Origin: Candidatus Caenarcanum sp.
GTDB taxonomy: Bacteria; Cyanobacteriota; Vampirovibrionia; Gastranaerophilales; UBA9971
Direction of reading: 5' to 3'
NCBI GenBank assembly: GCA_020720345.1
Contig: DYOT01000068.1
Span: 1,844-6,853, forward strand
Length of the DNA: 5,010 nucleotides
Part shown: positions 1-5,010 of the stretch, piece after piece
How the letters are laid out: each line of letters begins with the position of its first letter
Numbering within the stretch: position 1 is the first letter of the stretch
Made by a program: the position numbers and the translations under genes
Notes under the pieces: model-generated
Seen by the model: the letters and a program-made list of their open reading frames with translations, nothing else
What the model was told of the DNA's origin: nothing
The model's database searches: none

Positions 1-174
1 AAAAATGAATATATTTCGATAGACGATCTTATAGAAGTGTTCGACACAGATAATGACGGCGAAATACATTTTGGTAATTTTTTAAAAATTTCAAAAAAAG
101 ATGGCAATCTTATTTTTATAACAAATGAAGAATTTGAAAAAACTTTTGAAGGTAAGTGGAAAGAAGAAATATAA
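1..174 (+). CDS. 3' end of an unidentified protein (partial, 57 residues visible)
   Basis: The frame is open from the first base to a TAA at 172-174; the start lies outside the window. I do not recognise the family. The visible tail is acidic and lysine-rich. It contains DTDNDGEIHFGN (visible residues 15-26), which has the D-x-D-x-D-G-x-I pattern of an EF-hand calcium loop but Asn instead of Glu/Asp at loop position 12, preceded by a possible helix (IDDLIEVF). The last part (KKDGNLIFITNEEFEKTFEGKW) alternates beta-like and helical stretches. It loosely resembles the C-terminal end of C39-like peptidase domains, but this is only an impression. The gene converges on the methyltransferase gene with two bases between the stop codons. 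A restriction endonuclease partner for that methyltransferase is a possible identity that these 57 residues cannot test. Confidence 0.7.
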   Translation, partial: KNEYISIDDLIEVFDTDNDGEIHFGNFLKISKKDGNLIFITNEEFEKTFEGKWKEEI

Positions 175-176
175 TA

Positions 177-1079
177 TTATTTTTTCTCAAAAATCATAAT
201 ATATTCATGTTTGAATATATAAAATCCACCGGCAAGAGCCCTGTATCTCCAGAGATTGCCTGTTCTTCCCTTGCCTATTTCATTGCCTTCTATGTTTTTA
301 ATTATTATCGACTTTGTTTTAAAGCCGATTTCATTCATTTTTTGCATACATAAAAAGCCTAATGGTGTAAGCTCACCTTTTGTGTACTTATCGCCAATTA
401 TTAAAGCTGCATATCTGCCGTTTTCAAGCAAGTCATAACCGTTTTTGGCAACGGCTTTAAACATTTCAAGAAATTCTTCAGTTGAATCGCAGTTAGAAAG
501 ATCTTCTATCTTATTGCTGAATTTTATAATATCTGCATAAGGTGGATGAAGAACAAGAAACTGAGCTTTTTGCCTGCCAAAAGAGTGGAGAGCTTTTTCA
601 ATACCCTGTTTAGCTTCCAGAGAAGCACTATCTGCACTTATAATATCAACAATATTTCTTCCGCCAAGATTTTTAACGACATCCTCTACCTGAGAAGCTA
701 AGTCCTGTTTTAATTCTACGCCTATGCATCTTCTCCCCATATTTATGGCTTCTATTGCAGAAGTTCCAGACCCTAAAAATAGGTCAAGGACTGTATCATC
801 AGGTTTTGTATATCTGCTGTAAAGCTGCTCTGCTATCTGCGGAATATAATTTCCGTGATAGTTGAATTTATGCCCATTTCCTTTTGCTCTTGCGGGAAAT
901 GTCCAAAGTGTGCCTGTTTCAACGTGATTGTAATCTTTCCAGTTGTTTAGGTCGATATCATTGTAAGATTTTGTTTTTCTTACGGCACTTCCATCAATGA
1001 CTTTCAAGTCAACAGGTGAAAATGAACTGCCTGTGCTCGCTCCTGTTTCACGAGATTTTCTGTTTCTTTGAACTGTCAA
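177..1079 (-). CDS. Site-specific DNA methyltransferase (N4-cytosine/N6-adenine amino-methyltransferase type)
   Basis: Predicted S-adenosylmethionine-dependent enzyme that methylates an exocyclic amino group of cytosine (N4) or adenine (N6) in DNA. Numbered from the TTG start chosen here (300 residues), the SAM-binding motif I is LDLFLGSGTS at about 98-107, followed by the acidic GVEL that ends the next strand (about 120-123). The catalytic motif IV is HPPY at about 178-181, a variant of the usual (D/N/S)PPY/W. Motif I precedes motif IV, opposite to the common beta-class order, and no separate target-recognition domain is obvious. The C-terminus has a conserved-looking block (GDKYTKGELTPLGF, then LWRYRALAGGFYIFKHEY). 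The start is inferred: TTG at 1079 sits 5 bases after GAGGGAG, whereas the in-frame ATG at 1172 (331 residues) has no Shine-Dalgarno and adds an uninformative leader. No restriction gene is visible on the same strand. Whether it is a solitary regulatory methylase or part of a restriction-modification system is open. Confidence 0.85.
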   Translation of the reverse strand: MTVQRNRKSRETGASTGSSFSPVDLKVIDGSAVRKTKSYNDIDLNNWKDYNHVETGTLWTFPARAKGNGHKFNYHGNYIPQIAEQLYSRYTKPDDTVLDLFLGSGTSAIEAINMGRRCIGVELKQDLASQVEDVVKNLGGRNIVDIISADSASLEAKQGIEKALHSFGRQKAQFLVLHPPYADIIKFSNKIEDLSNCDSTEEFLEMFKAVAKNGYDLLENGRYAALIIGDKYTKGELTPLGFLCMQKMNEIGFKTKSIIIKNIEGNEIGKGRTGNLWRYRALAGGFYIFKHEYIMIFEKK

Positions 1080-1084
1080 GAGTT

Positions 1085-1091
1085 CTCCCTC
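1085..1091 (-). promoter_or_regulatory. Ribosome binding site deciding the methyltransferase start
   Basis: On the minus strand the sequence reads GAGGGAG, then AACTC, then TTG. This is a strong Shine-Dalgarno at an ideal 5-base spacing from the TTG at 1079. The upstream ATG at 1172 is preceded by ATACTCCATAGTA, with no purine-rich element. This is the main argument for the shorter 300-residue protein. Confidence 0.6.
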
Positions 1092-1140
1092 TCTATTTTG
1101 CTGTTTGTGCGTTTGTTTCTCTATGCCCCTACAATGGAAC

Positions 1141-1168
1141 AATATAGCTGAGAGCAAGGTAAATTGAA
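1141..1168 (-). promoter_or_regulatory. Weak candidate promoter for the methyltransferase gene
   Basis: On the minus strand TTCAAT (1163-1168) is followed after 16 bases by TATATT (1141-1146), matching 3/6 and 5/6 of the sigma70 consensus. Transcription would begin near 1134. That is downstream of the ATG at 1172 but about 55 bases before the TTG at 1079, so it agrees with the shorter protein. The -35 match is poor and chance occurrence in AT-rich DNA is likely. Confidence 0.2.
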
Positions 1169-1210
1169 TCATTACTATGGAGTATTTTTTGTAGTGCAGG
1201 GTGAATAAAA

Positions 1211-1240
1211 TTTACTCTTTTTATCTTTAAGTAATATAAT
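1211..1240 (+). promoter_or_regulatory. Sigma70-type promoter of the PBP1A gene
   Basis: TTTACT (1211-1216, 4/6 match to the -35 consensus) is followed after 18 bases by a perfect TATAAT (1235-1240). Transcription would start near 1247, leaving a short leader of about 23 bases before the ATG at 1270. The site lies in the divergent intergenic region between the methyltransferase and PBP1A genes. No operator-like inverted repeat overlaps it. Confidence 0.55.
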
Positions 1241-1269
1241 TAAAAGGTAAATATTGAAAGATTATTGAA

Positions 1270-3399
1270 ATGACAGATCCGTATTTTTCATATAACAGGC
1301 GAAAATATAAAAAACAAAAGCAAACAGAAGGTTTTCAATACTTTTTTGCAATGTTATTTGCATTTATTCTGGCGGGAGGAATGGCTGTTGTACTTTATTT
1401 CAGCAGTTTGCCTACAATTGCACAGCTTGCGGAATATGAGCCGACCTTAACTTCTCAGGTGGTTTCAGGAGATGGGCAGGTAATCAGAACTTTCGGGGCA
1501 TATAAATCTGAAAAAGTTTCAATAGATGAAATGCCTGACAATTTGAAAAAAGCAATAACTGCAATTGAGGATAAAAATTTCTATCATCATAGCGGTTTTG
1601 ATATTAGCGCCCTTGCAAGGTCAATAATAAAAAATATTATGGCAGGGCACATTGTACAAGGAGCAAGTACAATAACCCAACAGCTTGCGAGAATTCTTTT
1701 CCTTTCTCAGGAAAAAACCTTTGATAGAAAGTTTAAGGAACTTATTCTTGCTTACAGGCTTGAAAAAACCATTCCGAAAAATAAGATACTTGAAATGTAC
1801 CTGAATAATGTTTATCTCGGGGAAGGCGCTTATGGCGTTGAAGCTGCGTCTGAAATGTACTTCAATAAAAAAGCAAAGGAGCTCACTCTTGCACAATGCG
1901 CTCTTATTGCAGGATTACCGCAGGCTCCATCTGTTTATTCGCCATACCAGAATATGAAACTTGCCCTGAAAAGAAGAACAAAAGTATTAAAAAGAATGGT
2001 TGAAGAAGGCTTTATAACCGCGAATCAGGCTATTGAAGCAAATGATTCAAAAATAATACTTAATGATGAAGCCAGACGTTCAATACTTAGAAAAGCTCCT
2101 TATTTCATTGATTTTGCGATGAGGGAATTAAAAGAAAAAGCCGGATTAACTGAAGAAGAGGTAATTCATGGCGGGTATAAGATTTACACTACATTGAATT
2201 ATGAAATGCAAAAAGCTGCTGAAAAAAGCATTACTAATGGTATGAAATCATGGCATCTTAACAAGCCCAACCAGCAGGCGGCTTTAATTTCTTTTGATGC
2301 AACTTCAGGTCAAATTTTGGCTTATATTGGCGGAAAGAGCTACATGGAAAGTCAGTTTGACAGGGTTTCTCAGGCAGTAAGACAGCCCGGCTCATCATTC
2401 AAAGTGTTTGTCTATACTACTGCTATGGAAAAGGGTTTGACTCCATTTACAAAATATCTTGATAAACCTGTGAAAATTGGCAAATGGTCGCCACAAAATT
2501 ATGGTAAAAGATATAGAGGCGAAATTCCTTTATATAAGGCGCTTGCTTTTTCTTCAAATGCCATCGCTGTCAGACTAATTATGGATGTAGGCGTTGATGA
2601 AACGACAAGAATGGCTCAAAGGCTTGGGATAACAACGCCTATAGCTCACGATCCCACTATTGCACTAGGCTCAAGCGCAGTTAAGCCGATTGATATGGCT
2701 ACTGCATATGGTGTGTTAGCTAATGGAGGGGTGAAAGTTGAGCCTTATTCGGTAGAAAGAGTAGAAACAAGCACAGGAAGAATAATTTATCAGGCAAACA
2801 ATAATTATAAAAGAATTCTTGAAGTAAAAACAGTTGCTTATATGGTTGAAATGCTTAAGCAGGTTGTAAAACACGGAACAGGAAAAGCTTCTTCAATAGG
2901 CAGACCTTCCGCAGGCAAAACTGGTACTACTGATAGCTATAGAGATGCATGGTTTATGGGATTTACTCCTGATATTGTTACAGGGGTATGGGTAGGAAAT
3001 GACAACAATTCTTCCAATCATAATCTTACAGGAGGAACAGTTCCCGCAATAATATGGCGTGATTATATGAAAGTTGCCACCAAAGACAGACCTCCTGCGG
3101 ATTTTTTGTATCCTGAAATTATCGTTGATAAAATTAATGATGATAAACTATCTGACGAAGATGTAAAAGAAACGATAGAAGATACTTCGGCACAGCAAAA
3201 ACCCGCTGGCAAGACTTCTGACATTAATCTTGACAGTCTGGATTTCAAAGATGATAGTCCAAAAACCAAACCTAATCAGGAAGAACAAGTTACTTCTTCG
3301 ACTTCGAGGAATAGTACTGCGCCAAAAGATTTTGCGCCTCCACCGGTTCCATTAAAGCAGTTAAAAGCTATAGATCCTGAACCGCCCTTGCCGAATTAA
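1270..3399 (+). CDS. Class A penicillin-binding protein (PBP1A type): bifunctional glycosyltransferase/transpeptidase
   Basis: Polymerises lipid II into glycan strands and crosslinks their stem peptides on the outer face of the inner membrane. The 709 residues start with a basic cytoplasmic segment, then one membrane helix at about 22-43. The GT51 domain follows: AIEDKNFYHHSGFD with catalytic Glu100, GASTITQQLARILFL (131-145), RKFKELILAYRLEK (153-166, second conserved Glu157) and NKILEMYLNNVYLGEGAYG (171-189). The transpeptidase domain carries all three penicillin-binding motifs: S375-S-F-K378 (nucleophile Ser375), S428-S-N430 and K550-T-G-T. From about 605 the chain is acidic, Ser/Thr- and finally proline-rich, as in many PBP1 tails. 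No large inserted domain is seen between the two catalytic domains. The ATG at 1270 lacks a clear Shine-Dalgarno, but no better start exists and the short MTDPYFSYNRRKYKK leader is typical. It is called mrcA/ponA in various genomes; I leave the symbol blank. Its last 32 bases overlap the convergent tgt gene. Confidence 0.96.
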   Translation: MTDPYFSYNRRKYKKQKQTEGFQYFFAMLFAFILAGGMAVVLYFSSLPTIAQLAEYEPTLTSQVVSGDGQVIRTFGAYKSEKVSIDEMPDNLKKAITAIEDKNFYHHSGFDISALARSIIKNIMAGHIVQGASTITQQLARILFLSQEKTFDRKFKELILAYRLEKTIPKNKILEMYLNNVYLGEGAYGVEAASEMYFNKKAKELTLAQCALIAGLPQAPSVYSPYQNMKLALKRRTKVLKRMVEEGFITANQAIEANDSKIILNDEARRSILRKAPYFIDFAMRELKEKAGLTEEEVIHGGYKIYTTLNYEMQKAAEKSITNGMKSWHLNKPNQQAALISFDATSGQILAYIGGKSYMESQFDRVSQAVRQPGSSFKVFVYTTAMEKGLTPFTKYLDKPVKIGKWSPQNYGKRYRGEIPLYKALAFSSNAIAVRLIMDVGVDETTRMAQRLGITTPIAHDPTIALGSSAVKPIDMATAYGVLANGGVKVEPYSVERVETSTGRIIYQANNNYKRILEVKTVAYMVEMLKQVVKHGTGKASSIGRPSAGKTGTTDSYRDAWFMGFTPDIVTGVWVGNDNNSSNHNLTGGTVPAIIWRDYMKVATKDRPPADFLYPEIIVDKINDDKLSDEDVKETIEDTSAQQKPAGKTSDINLDSLDFKDDSPKTKPNQEEQVTSSTSRNSTAPKDFAPPPVPLKQLKAIDPEPPLPN

Positions 3400-4486
3400 T
3401 CCTGTAAAATTCAACAAATCTGTCTTCTAAAATTGCCTGTCTTGCTTCTTTCATAAGATTAACAAGATAATAAATATTATGAATAGTCATTAAAATACTT
3501 GCTGTAGCTTCTTTTACCCTGAATAAATGTCTTATGTAAGCTTTAGTATAATTTTTACAAGCGTAACATTGGCAGTCTTGGACAAGGGGTGAAAAATCTT
3601 CCTCAAATTCTTTATTTTTTATAATTCCTCTGCCCTCAGGTGTAAAAAAGCTGCCATGCCTGGCAATCCTTGTTGGCATAACACAGTCAAACATGTCTAT
3701 ACCTCTGAGGATACCGTCAAGTAAATCTTTTGGAGTTCCAACTCCCATAAGGTAGCGGGGTTTGTTTTCAGGAAGAAAAGGGGTTGTAATTTCCACAATA
3801 TGGTTTTTAAGTTTTGAAGGTTCTCCAACGCTTACCCCGCCTATTGCATAACCATGGGCATCCACCCCTGCAATAAATTTTGCGCTTTCTTCTCTCAAAT
3901 CGTCATAAACAGAACCCTGAACTATAGGGAACAACGCTTGATCTTCTCTTTTATGAGCGTCAATACATCTTAAAAGCCATTGATGTGTTCTATCCATAGC
4001 CTCTTTAGCATGCTTATATTCACAAGGATAAGGAGCACATTCGTCAAAAGCCATAATAATATCGGCTCCGAGGGAGTTTTGGATTTCCATGGAAATTTCA
4101 GGGTTTATAAAGTATGATGAACCGTCTTTCGGATCTTTAAAAGTAACGCCTTCGTCTGTAAGATTTCTTAAATTAGAGAGGCTGAAAACTTGAAAGCCTC
4201 CTGAATCGGTCAAAATAGGCTTTTCCCAGTTCATCCATTTATGAAGTCCGCCTGCTTTTTCTATTAATTTATGCCCCGGTCTTAAAAATAAATGATAAGA
4301 GTTTGAGAGAATAATTTGCGCATCAGTGTCGTACAAATGGTCGGCTGTCATCATTTTTACGGCAGAATTTGTGCCCACAGGCATAAAAACGGGTGTTTCT
4401 ATATTTCCATGTGGAGTTTCGAGCAAACCTGCCCTTGCTCTTGAATCTGAGGATTTTTTTTGTAATGTGAAATTAAAATGTGTCAT
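3368..4486 (-). CDS. tgt: Queuine/preQ1 tRNA-guanine transglycosylase (tRNA-guanosine(34) transglycosylase)
   Basis: Cytoplasmic enzyme that swaps guanine-34 in GUN anticodons (Asp, Asn, His, Tyr tRNAs) for the queuosine precursor preQ1. The 372 residues match the usual family length. Visible landmarks: FMPVGTNSAVK near 34-44; TDSGGFQVF with Asp94; FDECAPYP with base-binding Asp148 and Cys150; GGVSVGE (216-222); and GIDMFDCVMPTRIARHG with the nucleophile Asp267. The zinc site is C305-x-C307-x2-C310 plus His336. Cys150 and Val220 at the specificity positions fit a bacterial, preQ1-using enzyme. The ATG at 4486 lacks a Shine-Dalgarno (AATAATTTAA precedes it), but MTHFNFTLQK is a normal family start. 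It lies 9 bases after the antitoxin stop on the same strand, so part of its expression may come by read-through from the toxin-antitoxin operon. Its last ten codons and stop overlap the end of the PBP1A gene. No other queuosine-pathway gene is in the window. Confidence 0.97.
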   Translation of the reverse strand: MTHFNFTLQKKSSDSRARAGLLETPHGNIETPVFMPVGTNSAVKMMTADHLYDTDAQIILSNSYHLFLRPGHKLIEKAGGLHKWMNWEKPILTDSGGFQVFSLSNLRNLTDEGVTFKDPKDGSSYFINPEISMEIQNSLGADIIMAFDECAPYPCEYKHAKEAMDRTHQWLLRCIDAHKREDQALFPIVQGSVYDDLREESAKFIAGVDAHGYAIGGVSVGEPSKLKNHIVEITTPFLPENKPRYLMGVGTPKDLLDGILRGIDMFDCVMPTRIARHGSFFTPEGRGIIKNKEFEEDFSPLVQDCQCYACKNYTKAYIRHLFRVKEATASILMTIHNIYYLVNLMKEARQAILEDRFVEFYRINSARAVQDL

Positions 4487-4495
4487 TTAAATTAT

Positions 4496-4792
4496 TTAAG
4501 CAAGTTTAAGTTTAAAACCAAGTTTGGATATAATCATAATGATTGTACTAAACTGTGGTTTCTTTTTATTGTTAAATATGCTGTAAAGATTTCCCCTGTT
4601 AAGTCCTGCTTCGCGGGCAAACTTTGAAACCGATTCATTAGCTTTTATCACAAATTCTAATGTCCGTGCAAATTCAGCAAAATCATTATCTTCCATGTAA
4701 GATTCAAGACTTGCGTTGATAAATTCTTTTGCAAATTCTCTATCTTTCAATTTTTCGACCAAATAATTATCAAAATTAACAGAGTTTTTCAT
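4496..4792 (-). CDS. HigA/HI1420-like antitoxin, helix-turn-helix addiction module protein
   Basis: Predicted antitoxin of a type II toxin-antitoxin pair. It should bind and neutralise the toxin encoded just upstream and repress the operon through its DNA-binding domain. The 98 residues have a short N-terminal helical part (LKDREFAKEFINASLESYMEDND, about 15-37) of the kind seen in the HI1420-like antidote family. A Xre-like helix-turn-helix follows at about 54-75 (SVSKFAREAGLNRGNLYSIF), then PQFSTIIMIISKLGFKLKL, which closely matches the family's C-terminal pattern. The ATG at 4792 is chosen because GGAG lies 8 bases upstream; longer in-frame starts (to 4891) would run through the toxin gene. 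The start lies inside the toxin gene (17-base overlap), the usual translational coupling in toxin-first modules. The symbol is left blank because HigA and related families are not separable by eye. Confidence 0.88.
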   Translation of the reverse strand: MKNSVNFDNYLVEKLKDREFAKEFINASLESYMEDNDFAEFARTLEFVIKANESVSKFAREAGLNRGNLYSIFNNKKKPQFSTIIMIISKLGFKLKLA

Positions 4793-5010
4793 TTTTTTGT
4801 CTCCAAATTTGCAAATATTCTTTTGCTTTTTTAATGTCGGCATCCTGTGTTTTTTTATCACCGCCGCACAATAAAAGTAAAATAATGTCATCTATTATGT
4901 CGGAATAATAAACACGATAACCGGAGCCGAACCTTAATTTTAATTCGTTTAACTCACATGGTAAAGGAAAAGTCATTATTGTCATTGCGAGGAGAGGCTT
5001 TAGCCTCGAC
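4776..5010 (-). CDS. RelE/ParE-superfamily (HigB/HI1419-like) toxin, C-terminal part; N-terminus replaced or interrupted by a repeat
   Basis: Predicted type II toxin of the RelE/HigB superfamily, members of which usually act as ribosome-dependent mRNA endonucleases. The conserved C-terminal half is clear: ELKLRFGSGYRVYY, then LLLCGGDKKTQDADIKKAKEYL, the signature of the HI1419-like group. Family members are usually about 95-110 residues. From the first in-frame ATG (4985) only 69 can be made, lacking roughly the first 40 of the fold. Neither ATG (4985, 4976) has a Shine-Dalgarno. The frame stays open to the window edge, but there it reads the interspersed repeat (…SRLKPLLAMT…). The toxin is therefore either a truncated remnant or carries an in-frame repeat insertion with its true start beyond 5010. 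It overlaps the antitoxin start by 17 bases. Family call fairly sure; functional state unknown. Confidence 0.72.
   Translation of the reverse strand, partial: SRLKPLLAMTIMTFPLPCELNELKLRFGSGYRVYYSDIIDDIILLLLCGGDKKTQDADIKKAKEYLQIWRQKNEKLC
4801..4804 (-). promoter_or_regulatory. Ribosome binding site of the antitoxin gene
   Basis: GGAG on the minus strand, 8 bases before the ATG at 4792 and inside the toxin coding sequence. It fixes the antitoxin start and argues against the longer in-frame starts. Confidence 0.6.
4981..5010. repeat. Interspersed palindromic repeat, GTCATTGCGAGGAG type (cut by window edge)
   Basis: GTCATTGCGAGGAG is the well-known left end of short palindromic elements scattered through many bacterial genomes, which usually close with GAAGCAATCC. 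The window shows this end, an inner hairpin GAGGC-TTTA-GCCTC (4994-5007), and the beginning CGAC of the expected second arm. The outer arm ATTGC (4983-4987 and on) would pair with the predicted GCAAT beyond 5010. Here the element lies inside the toxin reading frame, where the minus strand reads through it without a stop. Recognition is from memory of the element's consensus; only one copy is in the window. Confidence 0.65.

Noticed and set aside
172..200. AT-rich ATATAATATTATTTTTT stretch between the convergent stops as a bidirectional terminator
   Set aside because: The stem would be only A-T pairs and very short, with no GC-rich hairpin.
156..438. Plus-strand open frames at 156-353 and 256-438 opposite the methyltransferase gene
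   Set aside because: They lie antisense to a well-supported gene, have no ribosome binding site, and their translations are low-complexity with no recognisable motif.
1121..1138. GCCCCTACAA segment in the leader before the methyltransferase, resembling one arm of a GTAGGGGC interspersed palindrome
   Set aside because: Only one arm is present, with no inverted partner nearby, so a repeat cannot be supported.
1621..1896. Minus-strand open frame inside the PBP1A gene, and another at 3063-3269
   Set aside because: Both are antisense to conserved GT51 coding sequence or to the PBP1A tail, lack start signals, and encode no recognisable protein.
3319..3337. Stem-loop GCGC(C)AAAA-GA-TTTTGCGC near the end of the PBP1A gene
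   Set aside because: It lies within coding sequence, has a bulge and a two-base loop, and no T-run follows on either strand, so it is not a credible terminator.
3344..3384. Inverted repeat CGGTTC (3344-3349) / GAACCG (3379-3384) across the PBP1A-tgt tails
   Set aside because: Only 6 bp with a 29-base loop and no T-run; likely chance.
4793..4891. Longer in-frame start for the antitoxin (131 residues)
   Set aside because: The extra 33 codons are an out-of-frame reading of the toxin gene, and the ATG at 4792 has a well-placed GGAG.

Overview
AT-rich bacterial window (roughly one third GC by eye) with compact gene packing. It holds three housekeeping-type or accessory genes that are complete, a complete antitoxin gene, and two genes cut by the window edges. 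A bifunctional class A penicillin-binding protein shows a peptidoglycan-making, probably diderm, bacterium. The AT-rich codon use and the GTCATTGCGAGGAG-type interspersed palindrome at the right edge would fit an uncultured lineage such as Melainabacteria/Gastranaerophilales or a similar AT-rich phylum. That assignment is a low-confidence guess from sequence style, not a measurement.

Layout, left to right. Positions 1-174 (+) are the 3' end of an unidentified gene whose tail contains a degenerate EF-hand-like loop. It converges, with a 2-base gap, on a minus-strand DNA methyltransferase gene (stop at 177; start most likely a TTG at 1079 with a strong Shine-Dalgarno, rather than the ATG at 1172). 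A divergent intergenic region (1080-1269) follows, carrying a good sigma70-type promoter for the plus-strand PBP1A-type gene (1270-3399). The PBP1A gene overlaps tail-to-tail by 32 bases with tgt, the queuosine tRNA-guanine transglycosylase gene (3368-4486, minus). Nine bases upstream of tgt, in the same direction, ends a HigB/HigA-like (HI1419/HI1420-type) toxin-antitoxin pair: antitoxin 4496-4792, overlapped by 17 bases by the toxin gene, which continues to the window edge.

The most unusual spot is the right edge. The toxin's conserved C-terminal half is intact, but the N-terminal part of its reading frame runs into a palindromic interspersed repeat. The toxin is therefore either truncated by the repeat or a chimera that translates it. 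The cell-wall and tRNA-modification genes look ordinary. The methyltransferase, with an HPPY catalytic motif and a convergent unidentified neighbour, may be solitary or half of a restriction-modification pair. No tRNA, rRNA, CRISPR array, insertion sequence or convincing rho-independent terminator was seen.
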